Source: Pseudorhodoplanes sp049324435 (lineage in GTDB: Bacteria; Pseudomonadota; Alphaproteobacteria; Rhizobiales; Xanthobacteraceae). From it: DNA of 64,000 nt. Below are positions 9,571 to 17,823 of the stretch, one piece after another. The notes under the pieces were generated by a model. That model did not search any database, was not told where the DNA came from, and saw only the letters and a program-made list of their open reading frames with translations. Made by a program: the position numbers and the translations under genes. Position 1 is the stretch's first letter; the number at the start of each line of letters is the position of its first letter. The stretch lies in assembly GCA_049324435.1 (NCBI GenBank), contig JBMOOQ010000053.1, positions 94,286-158,285 on the forward strand, read 5' to 3'.

Positions 9571-9872
9571 ATTGGCGGCTGATCGTCCGCCGCGAGGCGA
9601 GGTCGGAACTGGCCGAAGCGGTCAATTGGTACCAGTCCCAGCATCCGGATTTTGGCAACCGCTTTATGAGGGCCTTTCTCGAAGCAGCAGACACGTTGTC
9701 CGAAAATCCGTATTTGTTTCAACGCATGGACGATGACATTCGTCGCGTAAGGTTGAAGGATTTTCCGTACAATCTCTTGTACTTCATTGATGAGAATCGC
9801 GTCGTAATCGTCGCCTGTGCACATGCGAAGCGGCGTCCCGGTTATTGGCGCGATCGCATGGAAAGCCGATGA
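9567..9872 (+). CDS. RelE/ParE-family toxin
   Basis: Basic 101-residue protein with the RelE/ParE fold pattern: an N-terminal strand (MNWRLIVRREARSEL), two helices (AVNWYQSQ and FMRAFLEAADTL), then RRVRLKDFPYNLLYFID and the final strand VVIVACAHAKRRPGYW. The KDFPY..LYF and AHAKRRPGYW motifs are typical of the ParE-like branch. Whether it cleaves mRNA or poisons gyrase cannot be told from sequence. It overlaps both the antitoxin (ATGA at 9567) and murB (ATGA at 9869), so translation of the essential gene murB is probably coupled to toxin translation. Confidence 0.85.
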   Translation: MNWRLIVRREARSELAEAVNWYQSQHPDFGNRFMRAFLEAADTLSENPYLFQRMDDDIRRVRLKDFPYNLLYFIDENRVVIVACAHAKRRPGYWRDRMESR

Positions 9873-10798
9873 TCTTCCCCGACATCACCCCCGATCTGAC
9901 ATCCCGGATGCCGGAGCTGCGCGGCCGCCTCATCGCGAACCAGCCGCTCGCCGAACTGACATGGTTTCGCGTCGGCGGACCGGCGCAGGTGCTGTTCATG
10001 CCGGAGGACGAGAACGATCTCGCCTATTTTCTGAACCACCTCCCGGCCGAAATTCCCGTCATGGTCATCGGGCTCGGTTCGAATCTCATCGTCCGCGACG
10101 GCGGCGTGTCGGGAGTCGTGATCCGGCTCGGCCGCGGCTTCAATGAGGTAACGGTCGAGGGCATGCGCATCCGCGCCGGCACTGCAGTGCCTGACGTGAA
10201 GGTTGCGCGTGCGGCGCAGGAGGCCGGCATCGCTGGCCTGTCGTTTTATCGCGGCATTCCTGGCGGGATCGGCGGCGCGTTGCGCATGAATGGCGGTGCC
10301 TATGGCCGCGAAACCAAGGATGCTCTGATAGAGGCCCGCGGCGTCGATCGGGCCGGCAATATCCGCGTCTACAGCAATGCCGACATGCGTTACACCTACC
10401 GGCATTGCGGCGCGCCCGAGGACGTGATTTTCACGCAGGCGCTGTTCGAAGGACAGCCAGGCGATCGCGAAGCGATCGCCGCAGAAATGGACAAAATTAC
10501 CGAGTCGCGCGAGGCGACGCAGCCGATCAAGAGCCGCACCGGGGGGTCGACCTTCAAGAACCCGCCGGGCCAGAAGGCGTGGCAGTTGATCGACGCCGCC
10601 GGTTGCCGCGGGCTCGTTGTGGGGGATGCACAGGTCTCTGAAATGCACTGCAACTTTCTGATCAATCGCGGCAGCGCGACCGCATCCGACATCGAGACGC
10701 TGGGTGAAACCGTACGCAGGCGTGTCAAGGAAATGTCGGGCGTCACGCTCGAGTGGGAGATCAAGCGGATCGGCGAGCCCATTGGAGTGAACGCGTGA
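9869..10798 (+). CDS. murB: UDP-N-acetylenolpyruvoylglucosamine reductase MurB
   Basis: FAD enzyme that reduces UDP-GlcNAc-enolpyruvate to UDP-MurNAc with NADPH. With the ATG at 9869 (MIFPDITPDL) it has 309 residues, as in other alphaproteobacteria; an in-frame ATG 24 bases earlier lies inside the toxin gene. The FAD-binding GLGSNLIVRDGG is at residues 68-79, FYRGIPGGIGGALRMNGGAYG near 130, the catalytic Ser in RTGGSTFKNPPG near 222, and a C-terminal EWEIKRIG with the conserved Glu. It overlaps the toxin stop by four bases and the downstream monooxygenase GTG by four bases. Confidence 0.96.
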   Translation: MIFPDITPDLTSRMPELRGRLIANQPLAELTWFRVGGPAQVLFMPEDENDLAYFLNHLPAEIPVMVIGLGSNLIVRDGGVSGVVIRLGRGFNEVTVEGMRIRAGTAVPDVKVARAAQEAGIAGLSFYRGIPGGIGGALRMNGGAYGRETKDALIEARGVDRAGNIRVYSNADMRYTYRHCGAPEDVIFTQALFEGQPGDREAIAAEMDKITESREATQPIKSRTGGSTFKNPPGQKAWQLIDAAGCRGLVVGDAQVSEMHCNFLINRGSATASDIETLGETVRRRVKEMSGVTLEWEIKRIGEPIGVNA

Positions 10799-11997
10799 GT
10801 ACATTGCCGATTATCGTGGTTGGCGCCGGGCTGGGCGGTGCCATGACGGCGCTGGCGCTGGGGCGCAAGGGCTTCGACGTGCTCGTGCTTGAGGAGGCAC
10901 AGGAGTTCGGTGTCATCGGCTACGGCATCCAGCTCGGTCCCAATGTGTTCTGGATGCTGGAGCGGCTCGGCATCGCGGATGCGGTTTTGGCGAAAGCGCT
11001 GCGACCGAAATCGCTCGTAATGTATGACTGGATCGACGGGACGGCGATCGCGCGGATTCCGGCAGGCGAATCGTTCCTGCAGCGCTTCAAGAAACCCTAT
11101 GTCGTCATTCATCGCGTCGATCTGCACAAGGTGCTGCTCGATGCCTGCCGCACGCTGCCCAACGTGGAGATGATCCCGAACACGCCGGTCAAATCCTTCG
11201 AGGACCTGGGCGACCGCGTGCGGGTCGATATCGCCGACGGCCGCCACTATGAGGGTGCGGCGCTGATCGGCGCCGACGGCATCCGCTCTACCATACGCCA
11301 GCAGATGACCAATGAGGGGCCGCCGCGCTCGCTCGGCTATGTCGCGCACCGCACCATCGTGCCGATGAGCGAGGTGAATTTCGATGTCGATACCGACAAT
11401 GTGGTGATGTGGTCGGGCGACGGATTCCACATCGTGCATTATCCGCTGCGCGATCACACGCTGTTCAATGTGGTGACCGTGTTCAAGACACTGGACATGG
11501 CCCCGTCCGATACCGACAGCCCGCATCCCGATCTCGCACGGGTCTATCGCGACTCGCATCCGACCATGAAAAAGTTGTGGGCGATGATGGATCTGTCCCG
11601 GCGCGGCTGGGTCTCGCACGACCGCGATCCGATCCGGCACTGGAGCCGCGGGCGGGTCACGCTCCTGGGCGATGCCGCGCACCCGACGCTGCAAAGTCTC
11701 GCGCAGGGCGCCTGCATGGCGATCGAGGATGCTGTGTGTCTTGCCGAGTTGCTGGACGGCACCGCGGGTGATGCTGTCGATGTCGCTTTCAAACAATACG
11801 TGAATGCACGCTATTTGCGTACTGCGCGCGTGCAATATGAGTCCCGCTATCTGTGGGACAATGTTTATCACGTCGGCGGAATCGAACGCGAAGTGATGCG
11901 GGAGATCTGGGAAAAGAAGAGCGAGCAGGACATGTTCGACTGCGTCGCCTGGCTCTATGACGGCTTCCGGCTCCCCGCAAAGAAAGAGGCCTCATGA
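10795..11997 (+). CDS. FAD-dependent aromatic monooxygenase (3-hydroxybenzoate 6-hydroxylase-like)
   Basis: A 400-residue group A flavoprotein hydroxylase. The Rossmann motif VVGAGLGGAMTALALGRKG starts at residue 8, the DG-type motif LIGADGIRSTIR lies near 160, and GDAAHP, the second FAD motif, near 290. The N-terminal half (EFGVIGYGIQLGPN) resembles 3-hydroxybenzoate 6-hydroxylases and salicylate hydroxylase-like enzymes. The substrate is not deducible. A GTG start at 10795 overlaps the murB stop, and its own stop overlaps the ddl ATG, so it is embedded in the cell-wall operon. Its presence there is odd because no metabolic link to peptidoglycan is known. Confidence 0.8.
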   Translation: MSTLPIIVVGAGLGGAMTALALGRKGFDVLVLEEAQEFGVIGYGIQLGPNVFWMLERLGIADAVLAKALRPKSLVMYDWIDGTAIARIPAGESFLQRFKKPYVVIHRVDLHKVLLDACRTLPNVEMIPNTPVKSFEDLGDRVRVDIADGRHYEGAALIGADGIRSTIRQQMTNEGPPRSLGYVAHRTIVPMSEVNFDVDTDNVVMWSGDGFHIVHYPLRDHTLFNVVTVFKTLDMAPSDTDSPHPDLARVYRDSHPTMKKLWAMMDLSRRGWVSHDRDPIRHWSRGRVTLLGDAAHPTLQSLAQGACMAIEDAVCLAELLDGTAGDAVDVAFKQYVNARYLRTARVQYESRYLWDNVYHVGGIEREVMREIWEKKSEQDMFDCVAWLYDGFRLPAKKEAS

Positions 11998-12911
11998 CCA
12001 AGCATGTCGCAGTCCTGATGGGAGGCTGGTCGTCGGAACGCGAAGTGTCGCTCAAATCCGGCAAGGCCTGCGCCGAGGCCGCCGAGCGCGCCGGCTATCG
12101 CGTCACCCGCATCGACGTTGCGCGCAACGTCGCAACCGTGCTTGACGGGCTGAAGCCGGATGTCGCCTTCAACATCCTGCACGGGCGGCCGGGCGAGGAC
12201 GGCACCATCCAGGGCGTGCTCGAAATCCTCGGCATCCCTTATACGCATTCGGGCGTGCAGGCCTCGTCGCTTGCGATGAAGAAGGACGCGGCGAAAGTCA
12301 TGCTTGCCGCGGCCGGCGTGCCGGTGCCGCAGGGCAAGGTGATGTCGCGCTTTACGGCCGGTAAGGCGCATGCGCTGCCGCGGCCCTATGTGATCAAGCC
12401 GATAGCGGAAGGCTCCAGCGTCGGCGTCTTCATCGTCACCGACAATCACGAGCACCCGCCGCAGGAATTGTTCCGCGAAGACTGGGCCTATGGCGAGGCC
12501 GTGCTGTGCGAAACCTACATCCCTGGCAAGGAACTGACCTGCGCGGTGGTGCACGGCGAGGCCACGGCCGTGATCGAGATCGTGCCGAAGGTGAGGTTTT
12601 ACGACTACGAGGCAAAATACGCTCCGGGTGGCTCCGAGCATGTGCTGCCGGCCGTGATCCCCGACGAGATCACGCGGGAAGTGCAGCGCCTTACCGTGAT
12701 GGCGCATGATGCGCTCGGCTGTCGCGGCGTGTCCCGCGCCGATTTTCGCTGGGACGATACGCGCGGTGTAGACGGTCTTGTCTGTCTGGAGGTAAACACT
12801 ATCCCGGGCATGACCCAGACCTCGCTGGTTCCCGAACTCGCCGCGCATCGCGGCATCTCGTTTGAGCAGCTCGTAAGCTGGATGATCGAGGACGCGTCGC
12901 TGAATAGGTGA
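11994..12911 (+). CDS. ddlB: D-alanine--D-alanine ligase
   Basis: ATP-grasp enzyme making the D-Ala-D-Ala dipeptide used by MurF. The 305-residue protein shows VLMGGWSSEREVSL at the N-terminus, NILHGRPGEDGTIQG, TGSGV-type loop THSGVQASSLAMKKD, then VIKPIAEGSSVGV, ELTCAVV and the metal-binding C-terminal LEVNTIPGMT. Length fits the DdlB type. It overlaps the upstream monooxygenase by four bases, and is followed by a palindromic repeat and an AT-rich stretch before ftsQ. Confidence 0.96.
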   Translation: MTKHVAVLMGGWSSEREVSLKSGKACAEAAERAGYRVTRIDVARNVATVLDGLKPDVAFNILHGRPGEDGTIQGVLEILGIPYTHSGVQASSLAMKKDAAKVMLAAAGVPVPQGKVMSRFTAGKAHALPRPYVIKPIAEGSSVGVFIVTDNHEHPPQELFREDWAYGEAVLCETYIPGKELTCAVVHGEATAVIEIVPKVRFYDYEAKYAPGGSEHVLPAVIPDEITREVQRLTVMAHDALGCRGVSRADFRWDDTRGVDGLVCLEVNTIPGMTQTSLVPELAAHRGISFEQLVSWMIEDASLNR

Positions 12912-12918
12912 GGGTTGT

Positions 12919-13070
12919 GTGTCCCGGCGCAGCGCAGCACGACATGGTGCGCTGCTGAACCTGGACCCACAATCGCCATGGGCCCCGGCTCAGCGGTGCA
13001 TCACTTCGCTCTGCTGCGCGCTGCACCGCGTCCGGGGCTCAAGGCCTTTCTCGCTGTCGCTTCCCGGGCA
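12919..13070. repeat. Palindromic intergenic repeat downstream of ddl
   Basis: The segment starts with GTCCCGGCGCAGCGCAGCAC and ends with GCGTCCGGGGCTC...TTCCCGGGCA. Inside are CATGGTGCGCTGCTGAACC and CAGCGGTGCATCAC followed by CTGCTGCGCGCTGCACCGCG, so several arms can pair. The motifs (CCCGG ends, TGGTGCGCTGCTG, GGTGCATCAC) resemble the element after murD and repeats frequent in Bradyrhizobium-type genomes. No protein is encoded in it. Confidence 0.6.
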
Positions 13071-13100
13071 ATGACCCACACCGCAGTTCCCAACCGCCAT

Positions 13101-13131
13101 CCGTTAAACTTTTACCAAAACTTTACCAAAC
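13101..13131 (+). promoter_or_regulatory. AT-rich patch with repeated TTTACCAAA upstream of ftsQ
   Basis: Within GC-rich surroundings this patch reads GTTAAACTTTTACCAAAA then CTTTACCAAAC, i.e. two copies of a CTTT(T)ACCAAA motif. In Caulobacter the ftsQA promoter is controlled by CtrA (TTAA-N7-TTAA). Here only the first half-site (TTAA) is present and the second reads CCAA, so a CtrA site is possible but weak. It probably marks the ftsQ promoter. Confidence 0.3.
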
Positions 13132-13336
13132 GCGCCGAAGACTGACGCCGACAGGCGTATCGCACACTAGGCTGCCTTTCGGGGCGCCGTGGCGCGACCG
13201 GCGCGGATTGTTCGCTGCGACCATGCGGCGAGGGGACGGAGGTTTTGGTGTCTTTCATACGACGCCATCGCAAGCACGATCGGATTGCCAGTGGCTGCCG
13301 TCATGGCAGCGCCGGGCAGGCGTGACGGGCTGTCCG

Positions 13337-14239
13337 ATGGATGATCGGCAACGCACCCCGCAACCGCAGACGCGGCTCGCTGCGTCCCGGCGCCCGGCCG
13401 GTCCGGTTCAGCGCCTTGCGATGCGGCTCGATCGCGTCTGTCCGCGCGGTACCGGGACGTTCTTGGTCTTCGCTTTCATGCTGGCGAGCGTGAGTTATGG
13501 CATCGTCAGGGGCGGCCATGCCGAAGCGGTCGGTGCGCAGCTCGCCGAGATCCGCGACGCGGCTGCGAACACCGCAGGCTTCCGGATATCGTCGATCGCG
13601 CTGACCGGCGAGAAGCAGCTGACCCGCGAGGACATCCTCAACATCGCCGGAATCTCCGGGCGTGCGTCGCTCTTGTTTCTGGATGCCGACGCGGCACGAA
13701 ACCGGCTCAAGGCCAACCCATGGATCGCGGATGCGACCATCCTCAAGCTGTTTCCCGACCGGCTCCATATCGCCGTCACCGAGCGGCGCGCCTTCGCGCT
13801 GTGGCAGAAGGACGGCCGTGTCAGCGTGATATCGCGCGACGGCGTCATCGTGGAGCCGTTCGTCGCGCCCCATGTCGCGCATCTGCCGCTGGTCGTCGGT
13901 GAGGGCGCCAATCTCCGTGCTGCCGAGTTCCTCACCGTAATGGGCGGCTATCCAGAGTTACGCGATCAGGTCCACGCCTACGTCCTGGTGGCGGACCGCC
14001 GCTGGAACCTGCGGCTCAAAAACGGCATGGATATCCGCTTGCCGGAATCCGAGCCCGCCGAGGCAATCGAGGCGCTGCTGGCACTCGACAAGGACAGGAA
14101 GCTTCTGAGCCGTGACATTCTCGCAATCGATCTGCGCATCCGCGACCGCGTGACCGTGCGGCTGTCGGACGCGGCCGCAGCGGCGCGCGCCGAGGCGCTG
14201 AAGGACAAGAAGGCGAAGCGCAAGGGAGGCGACGCATGA
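13337..14239 (+). CDS. ftsQ: Division protein FtsQ
   Basis: Bitopic inner-membrane divisome protein of the FtsQBL complex. With the ATG at 13337 it has 300 residues: a basic Pro-rich cytoplasmic tail, one membrane segment (GTFLVFAFMLASVSYGIV), then a periplasmic POTRA domain (FRISSIALTGEKQLTREDIL) and the FtsQ beta domain (DGVIVEPF, WNLRLKNGMDIRLPE). The frame stays open upstream to 13208, but that part is rich in Cys/Trp/Gln and does not look coding; no clear Shine-Dalgarno decides the start. The stop overlaps the ftsA ATG (ATGA). Confidence 0.9.
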   Translation: MDDRQRTPQPQTRLAASRRPAGPVQRLAMRLDRVCPRGTGTFLVFAFMLASVSYGIVRGGHAEAVGAQLAEIRDAAANTAGFRISSIALTGEKQLTREDILNIAGISGRASLLFLDADAARNRLKANPWIADATILKLFPDRLHIAVTERRAFALWQKDGRVSVISRDGVIVEPFVAPHVAHLPLVVGEGANLRAAEFLTVMGGYPELRDQVHAYVLVADRRWNLRLKNGMDIRLPESEPAEAIEALLALDKDRKLLSRDILAIDLRIRDRVTVRLSDAAAAARAEALKDKKAKRKGGDA

Positions 14240-15555
14240 GCCTTCTGCAATTCGGCGTCGCTCCGAAGATGAAGCCAATCTCGCCCAAGCGCGCGGCACT
14301 GGTCGCAGCGCTCGATATCGGCACCAGCAAGGTGGTCTGTCTGATCGCGCGGCTTGAGCCGGTCCAGGGCAGCGATGTGCTGCGCCGCCGCAGCCATTCG
14401 GTCGAGATCATTGGCTTTGGCCATACCGAAGCCCGCGGCATGAAGGCGGGCAGCGTCGCCGATCTCGAAGCCGCCGATCAAGCAATCCGGCATGCCGTCG
14501 AACTCGCCGAGCAGTCGGCAGGCGTGCATCTGGAATCGGTCGCGGTGTCGGTATCGGCCGGGAGGCTGGGAAGCGAGCGCTTCACCGCGTCGGTTGACGT
14601 GACCGGTCCTTCGATTCGCGACAGCGACATTGCCCGCCTGCTGCAGGCCGGTAGCCAGTATTCCGGGCGGGAAGGGCGCGTGGTGCTGCATTCTCTGCCG
14701 CTCGGCTATGCCATCGACGGTGTCCACGGCATTCGCGATCCGCGCGGCATGCTGGCGCAGCGATTCGGCCTCGACATGCATGTGGTCACCGCCGACACGG
14801 CGGCGCCGCGCAACCTGATGCTGGCGATCGAGCGTGGCCAGCTCTCGGTCGAGGCGATGGTCGCCTCGCCCTATATGGCCGGGCTGGCGGCGCTTGCAGA
14901 TGATGAATCCGATCTCGGCGCGGCGGTTGTGGATATGGGAGCGGGAACGACGACCATTGCCGTGTTCTCCGGCGGCCGATTCGTCCATGCCGACGGATTT
15001 GCGGTCGGCGGCGGTCACGTCACGATGGATCTTGCGCGCGGACTCAATGCAAGGGTCGCAGACGCCGAGCGAATCAAGACGTTCTATGGCACAGTTGTGT
15101 CCGGAATGAGCGACGAACGCGATATGATTCCGGTGCCGGCGGTTGCCTCGGATTCGCGCGAGCCTCCGCAAGTCGTCTCCCGCGCCGCGCTGGTCCCGTT
15201 TATCCGGCCGCGTGTCGAAGAGATTCTGGAGATGGTGCGCGACCGGCTTTTGGCGTCTCCATTGGCGGCGGAGCCGCAGGGAACGGTGGTGCTGACCGGC
15301 GGCGCGAGCCAGCTGGCGGGATTGCCGGATATCGCGTCGCGCATTCTCGGACGTCAGGTCCGAATCGGAAGGCCGCTCGGCGTGTCCGGTCTGCCGGATG
15401 CTGCCAGGGGGCCTGCCTTCGCCGTCGCCGCGGGACTGCTTGTGTATCCGCAGGTGGCGCATCTGGAACACTTCGAACCGCGGAAAACGCGGCACATGAC
15501 AGGAAATGGCGGTTACCTAAACCGGGTTGGTCAATGGCTGAAAGAGAGCTTCTGA
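14236..15555 (+). CDS. ftsA: Division actin homologue FtsA
   Basis: Cytoplasmic actin-family ATPase that tethers FtsZ to the membrane. The 439-residue protein has the phosphate-1 motif ALDIGTSKVVCLIA near residue 30, the FtsA-specific 1C subdomain (ESVAVSVSAGRLGSERF onward), phosphate-2 VVDMGAGTTTIAVF near 235 and the adenosine motif VVLTGGASQLAGLPD. The C-terminal GYLNRVGQWLKESF fits the amphipathic membrane-targeting helix. It overlaps ftsQ by four bases and precedes ftsZ by 88 bases. Confidence 0.96.
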   Translation: MSLLQFGVAPKMKPISPKRAALVAALDIGTSKVVCLIARLEPVQGSDVLRRRSHSVEIIGFGHTEARGMKAGSVADLEAADQAIRHAVELAEQSAGVHLESVAVSVSAGRLGSERFTASVDVTGPSIRDSDIARLLQAGSQYSGREGRVVLHSLPLGYAIDGVHGIRDPRGMLAQRFGLDMHVVTADTAAPRNLMLAIERGQLSVEAMVASPYMAGLAALADDESDLGAAVVDMGAGTTTIAVFSGGRFVHADGFAVGGGHVTMDLARGLNARVADAERIKTFYGTVVSGMSDERDMIPVPAVASDSREPPQVVSRAALVPFIRPRVEEILEMVRDRLLASPLAAEPQGTVVLTGGASQLAGLPDIASRILGRQVRIGRPLGVSGLPDAARGPAFAVAAGLLVYPQVAHLEHFEPRKTRHMTGNGGYLNRVGQWLKESF

Positions 15556-15643
15556 TGGCCCGAATACAGGATCTCCGGAATGGCCGGCGGCGGACCGGTC
15601 GTTGCGGAGACGTTATCCACGCCCGCGTATGGAAGAGGCAGCC

Positions 15644-17383
15644 ATGACAGTGAATCTCACAGCTCCGGATATCCGCGAGTTGAAGCCCCGGATCACCGTA
15701 TTCGGTGTCGGCGGAGCAGGCGGCAACGCGGTCAACAACATGATCGCGGCCGGGCTCCAGGGGGTCGAATTCGTCGTCGCCAACACCGACGCTCAGGCTC
15801 TTATGTCGTCGCGTGCGCCGCGCAAGATCCAGATGGGTGTCCAGGTGACGGAAGGCCTCGGCGCCGGTTCTCAGCCTGAGGTTGGCAAGGCCGCGGCCGA
15901 AGAGGTGATCGACGAGATTCGCGATCATCTGAGCGGCGCTCACATGGTATTCGTCACCGCCGGCATGGGCGGCGGCACTGGAACGGGCGCGGCCCCGGTG
16001 GTCGCCAAGGTGGCCCGTGACATGGGTATCCTGACGGTCGGCGTCGTGACCAAACCCTTCCAGTTCGAAGGCGACCGGCGCATGCGCTATGCCGAGGCCG
16101 GCATCGCCGAACTGCAGAAGAATGTGGACACCCTTCTGATCATCCCGAATCAGAATCTGTTCCGGGTTGCCAACGAAAAGACGACCTTCGCCGATGCCTT
16201 CGCGATGGCGGACCGCGTGCTCTATTCCGGTGTCGCCTGCGTCACCGATCTGATGGTCAAGGAAGGGCTCATCAATCTCGACTTCGCTGACGTTCGTGCG
16301 GTGATGCGCGAGATGGGCAAGGCGATGATGGGCACCGGCGAAGCGTCGGGCGAGAAGCGCGCCATCACGGCGGCAGAAGCGGCGATTGCCAATCCGCTGA
16401 TCGACGACAACACGATGAAGGGCGCCAAGGGCCTCCTGATCTCGATCACCGGCGGCAAGGATCTCACGCTGTACGAAGTCGACGAGGCCGCAACCCGTAT
16501 CCGCGAGGAAGTCGACAAGGACGCCAACATTATTGTCGGTGCCACGTTCGATGACAGTCTGGAAGGGATCATTCGCGTTGCAGTCGTTGCGACTGGCGTC
16601 GACCGTCAGGCGGTCGCTGCCAAGCCGCCCGTCGAGACGATGAAGCGCGCGGCGCACGAGATTCCGCGTCCGGTGGAGCGCAAACCGGTCGGGTCCGTTG
16701 CGTCTGCGCCGGTTCATGCGCCGGCTCCAGTACCCGCGTCGGCGGCCGCACGGAGTGCCTCGTCGATTGATGCTGCGGCGACTGCGGCGGTCGCTGCCGC
16801 ACTCGGCCAGGACATGCCGGAAGATATGCCGCAGGAGACTGCGATCGAGGACGTCACCATCCGTCCCGCGCCGCCGAAGCCAACCTTGTTCGTGGAGCCG
16901 GCCGCGCCGCCGCCGCCGCAACAGACCGAGAGCTTCGGCGCCTTTATTCCGCCGCATCCCGAGCGGGTTCCGCAGCGTCCGCGAATGCCGAGAATCGACG
17001 AACTGCCGCCGCAGGCGCAGCGGGAGATCCAGGCGCACCGCGGCGAATTGGCTCCTCCGGAGCCCGAGAAGCAGCGGATGTCCCTGCTGAAGCGGCTCGC
17101 TTCGGCCGGTCTCGGTCTGAAGGCGGAGGGAGAGGAGCCGGAGGGCCAGCAGGACCGGCGTCCGGCGGCGGCCCAGCCGCCGATGCAGCGCATGCCGCAG
17201 ATGCCGCCGCTGCCGCAGCGTCCTCCGTCGCGTCCGATGGGCGATCCGGTATCCGAATATGCGCGCAGGCCTCAGGGAGCGCCGCAGGGCCTCGATATGC
17301 ACGGGCGGCAGGCGCCTGTGAATAATTCGCCCGAGGACGATCAACTTGAAATTCCGGCCTTCCTGCGCCGGCAAGCCAATTGA
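15644..17383 (+). CDS. ftsZ: Division tubulin homologue FtsZ
   Basis: Tubulin-family GTPase that forms the division ring. The start at 15644 (MTVNLTAPDIRELKP) follows GGAAGAGGCAGCC and gives 579 residues; an in-frame ATG at 15602 would add 14 unlikely residues. The GTP-binding domain has GVGGAGGNAVNNM, the tubulin signature GGGTGTGAAP and NLDFADV. After residue 330 comes a long Pro/Ala/Gln-rich linker of over 200 residues, then the conserved C-terminal peptide DDQLEIPAFLRRQ that binds FtsA and other partners. The long linker is usual in Hyphomicrobiales. A strong terminator follows. Confidence 0.97.
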   Translation: MTVNLTAPDIRELKPRITVFGVGGAGGNAVNNMIAAGLQGVEFVVANTDAQALMSSRAPRKIQMGVQVTEGLGAGSQPEVGKAAAEEVIDEIRDHLSGAHMVFVTAGMGGGTGTGAAPVVAKVARDMGILTVGVVTKPFQFEGDRRMRYAEAGIAELQKNVDTLLIIPNQNLFRVANEKTTFADAFAMADRVLYSGVACVTDLMVKEGLINLDFADVRAVMREMGKAMMGTGEASGEKRAITAAEAAIANPLIDDNTMKGAKGLLISITGGKDLTLYEVDEAATRIREEVDKDANIIVGATFDDSLEGIIRVAVVATGVDRQAVAAKPPVETMKRAAHEIPRPVERKPVGSVASAPVHAPAPVPASAAARSASSIDAAATAAVAAALGQDMPEDMPQETAIEDVTIRPAPPKPTLFVEPAAPPPPQQTESFGAFIPPHPERVPQRPRMPRIDELPPQAQREIQAHRGELAPPEPEKQRMSLLKRLASAGLGLKAEGEEPEGQQDRRPAAAQPPMQRMPQMPPLPQRPPSRPMGDPVSEYARRPQGAPQGLDMHGRQAPVNNSPEDDQLEIPAFLRRQAN

Positions 17384-17406
17384 CCGCTCAGAATCCATGA
17401 CGTTTG

Positions 17407-17440
17407 AAAGCCCCGGCGGCCGCGCCGGGGCTTTGTTGTT
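17407..17440 (+). terminator. Rho-independent terminator after ftsZ
   Basis: A 28-base near-perfect hairpin, AAAGCCCCGGC facing GCCGGGGCTTT, followed by GTTGTTTTT. It closes the division-gene transcription unit 24 bases after the ftsZ stop. Confidence 0.85.
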
Positions 17441-17823
17441 TTTGGACGGAGTTCATGACCGCGTTAACTATCTGATTTTTATTCAAGATTTTCCTGAACG
17501 GACCGTGCCGTGGAACACAGGTCAAAGTGTTGCGTAAAGGGAACACGCCGTTAGAAAATGCGGCAGGTCGCGGACATGAATGCGGCGGGATCGAGGTAAC
17601 AAAACGTAAAAAAGCGTGACTTTGGGCGATGGGGTCCGAGGGCTAAGGTCTGGCTGCGACGGGGGTTTTCGCCCGGAGATTCGTGACAGGGGGGATGGTC
17701 TGCAAAGGCTACCTGTCAGGAAGGTTCGGGGCAAAAGGTCGGTCGTGTGGGGTCACTTCGGGGGATTGCGCTGCGCTGTATGTCGCGCGGCGTCCAAGCC
17801 GAAAAACAGACGGAAACGAGCGT
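17441..17823 (+). other. Leader region between ftsZ and lpxC
   Basis: A 383-base stretch without a convincing gene. It contains an AT-rich part (CTATCTGATTTTTATTCAAG near 17470) and a GTAACAAAACGTAAAAAAG segment near 17598 that could belong to the lpxC promoter. The lpxC frame is open back to 17683, but the sequence there does not resemble the family. No hairpin with a U-tract was seen beyond the ftsZ terminator. Confidence 0.4.
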
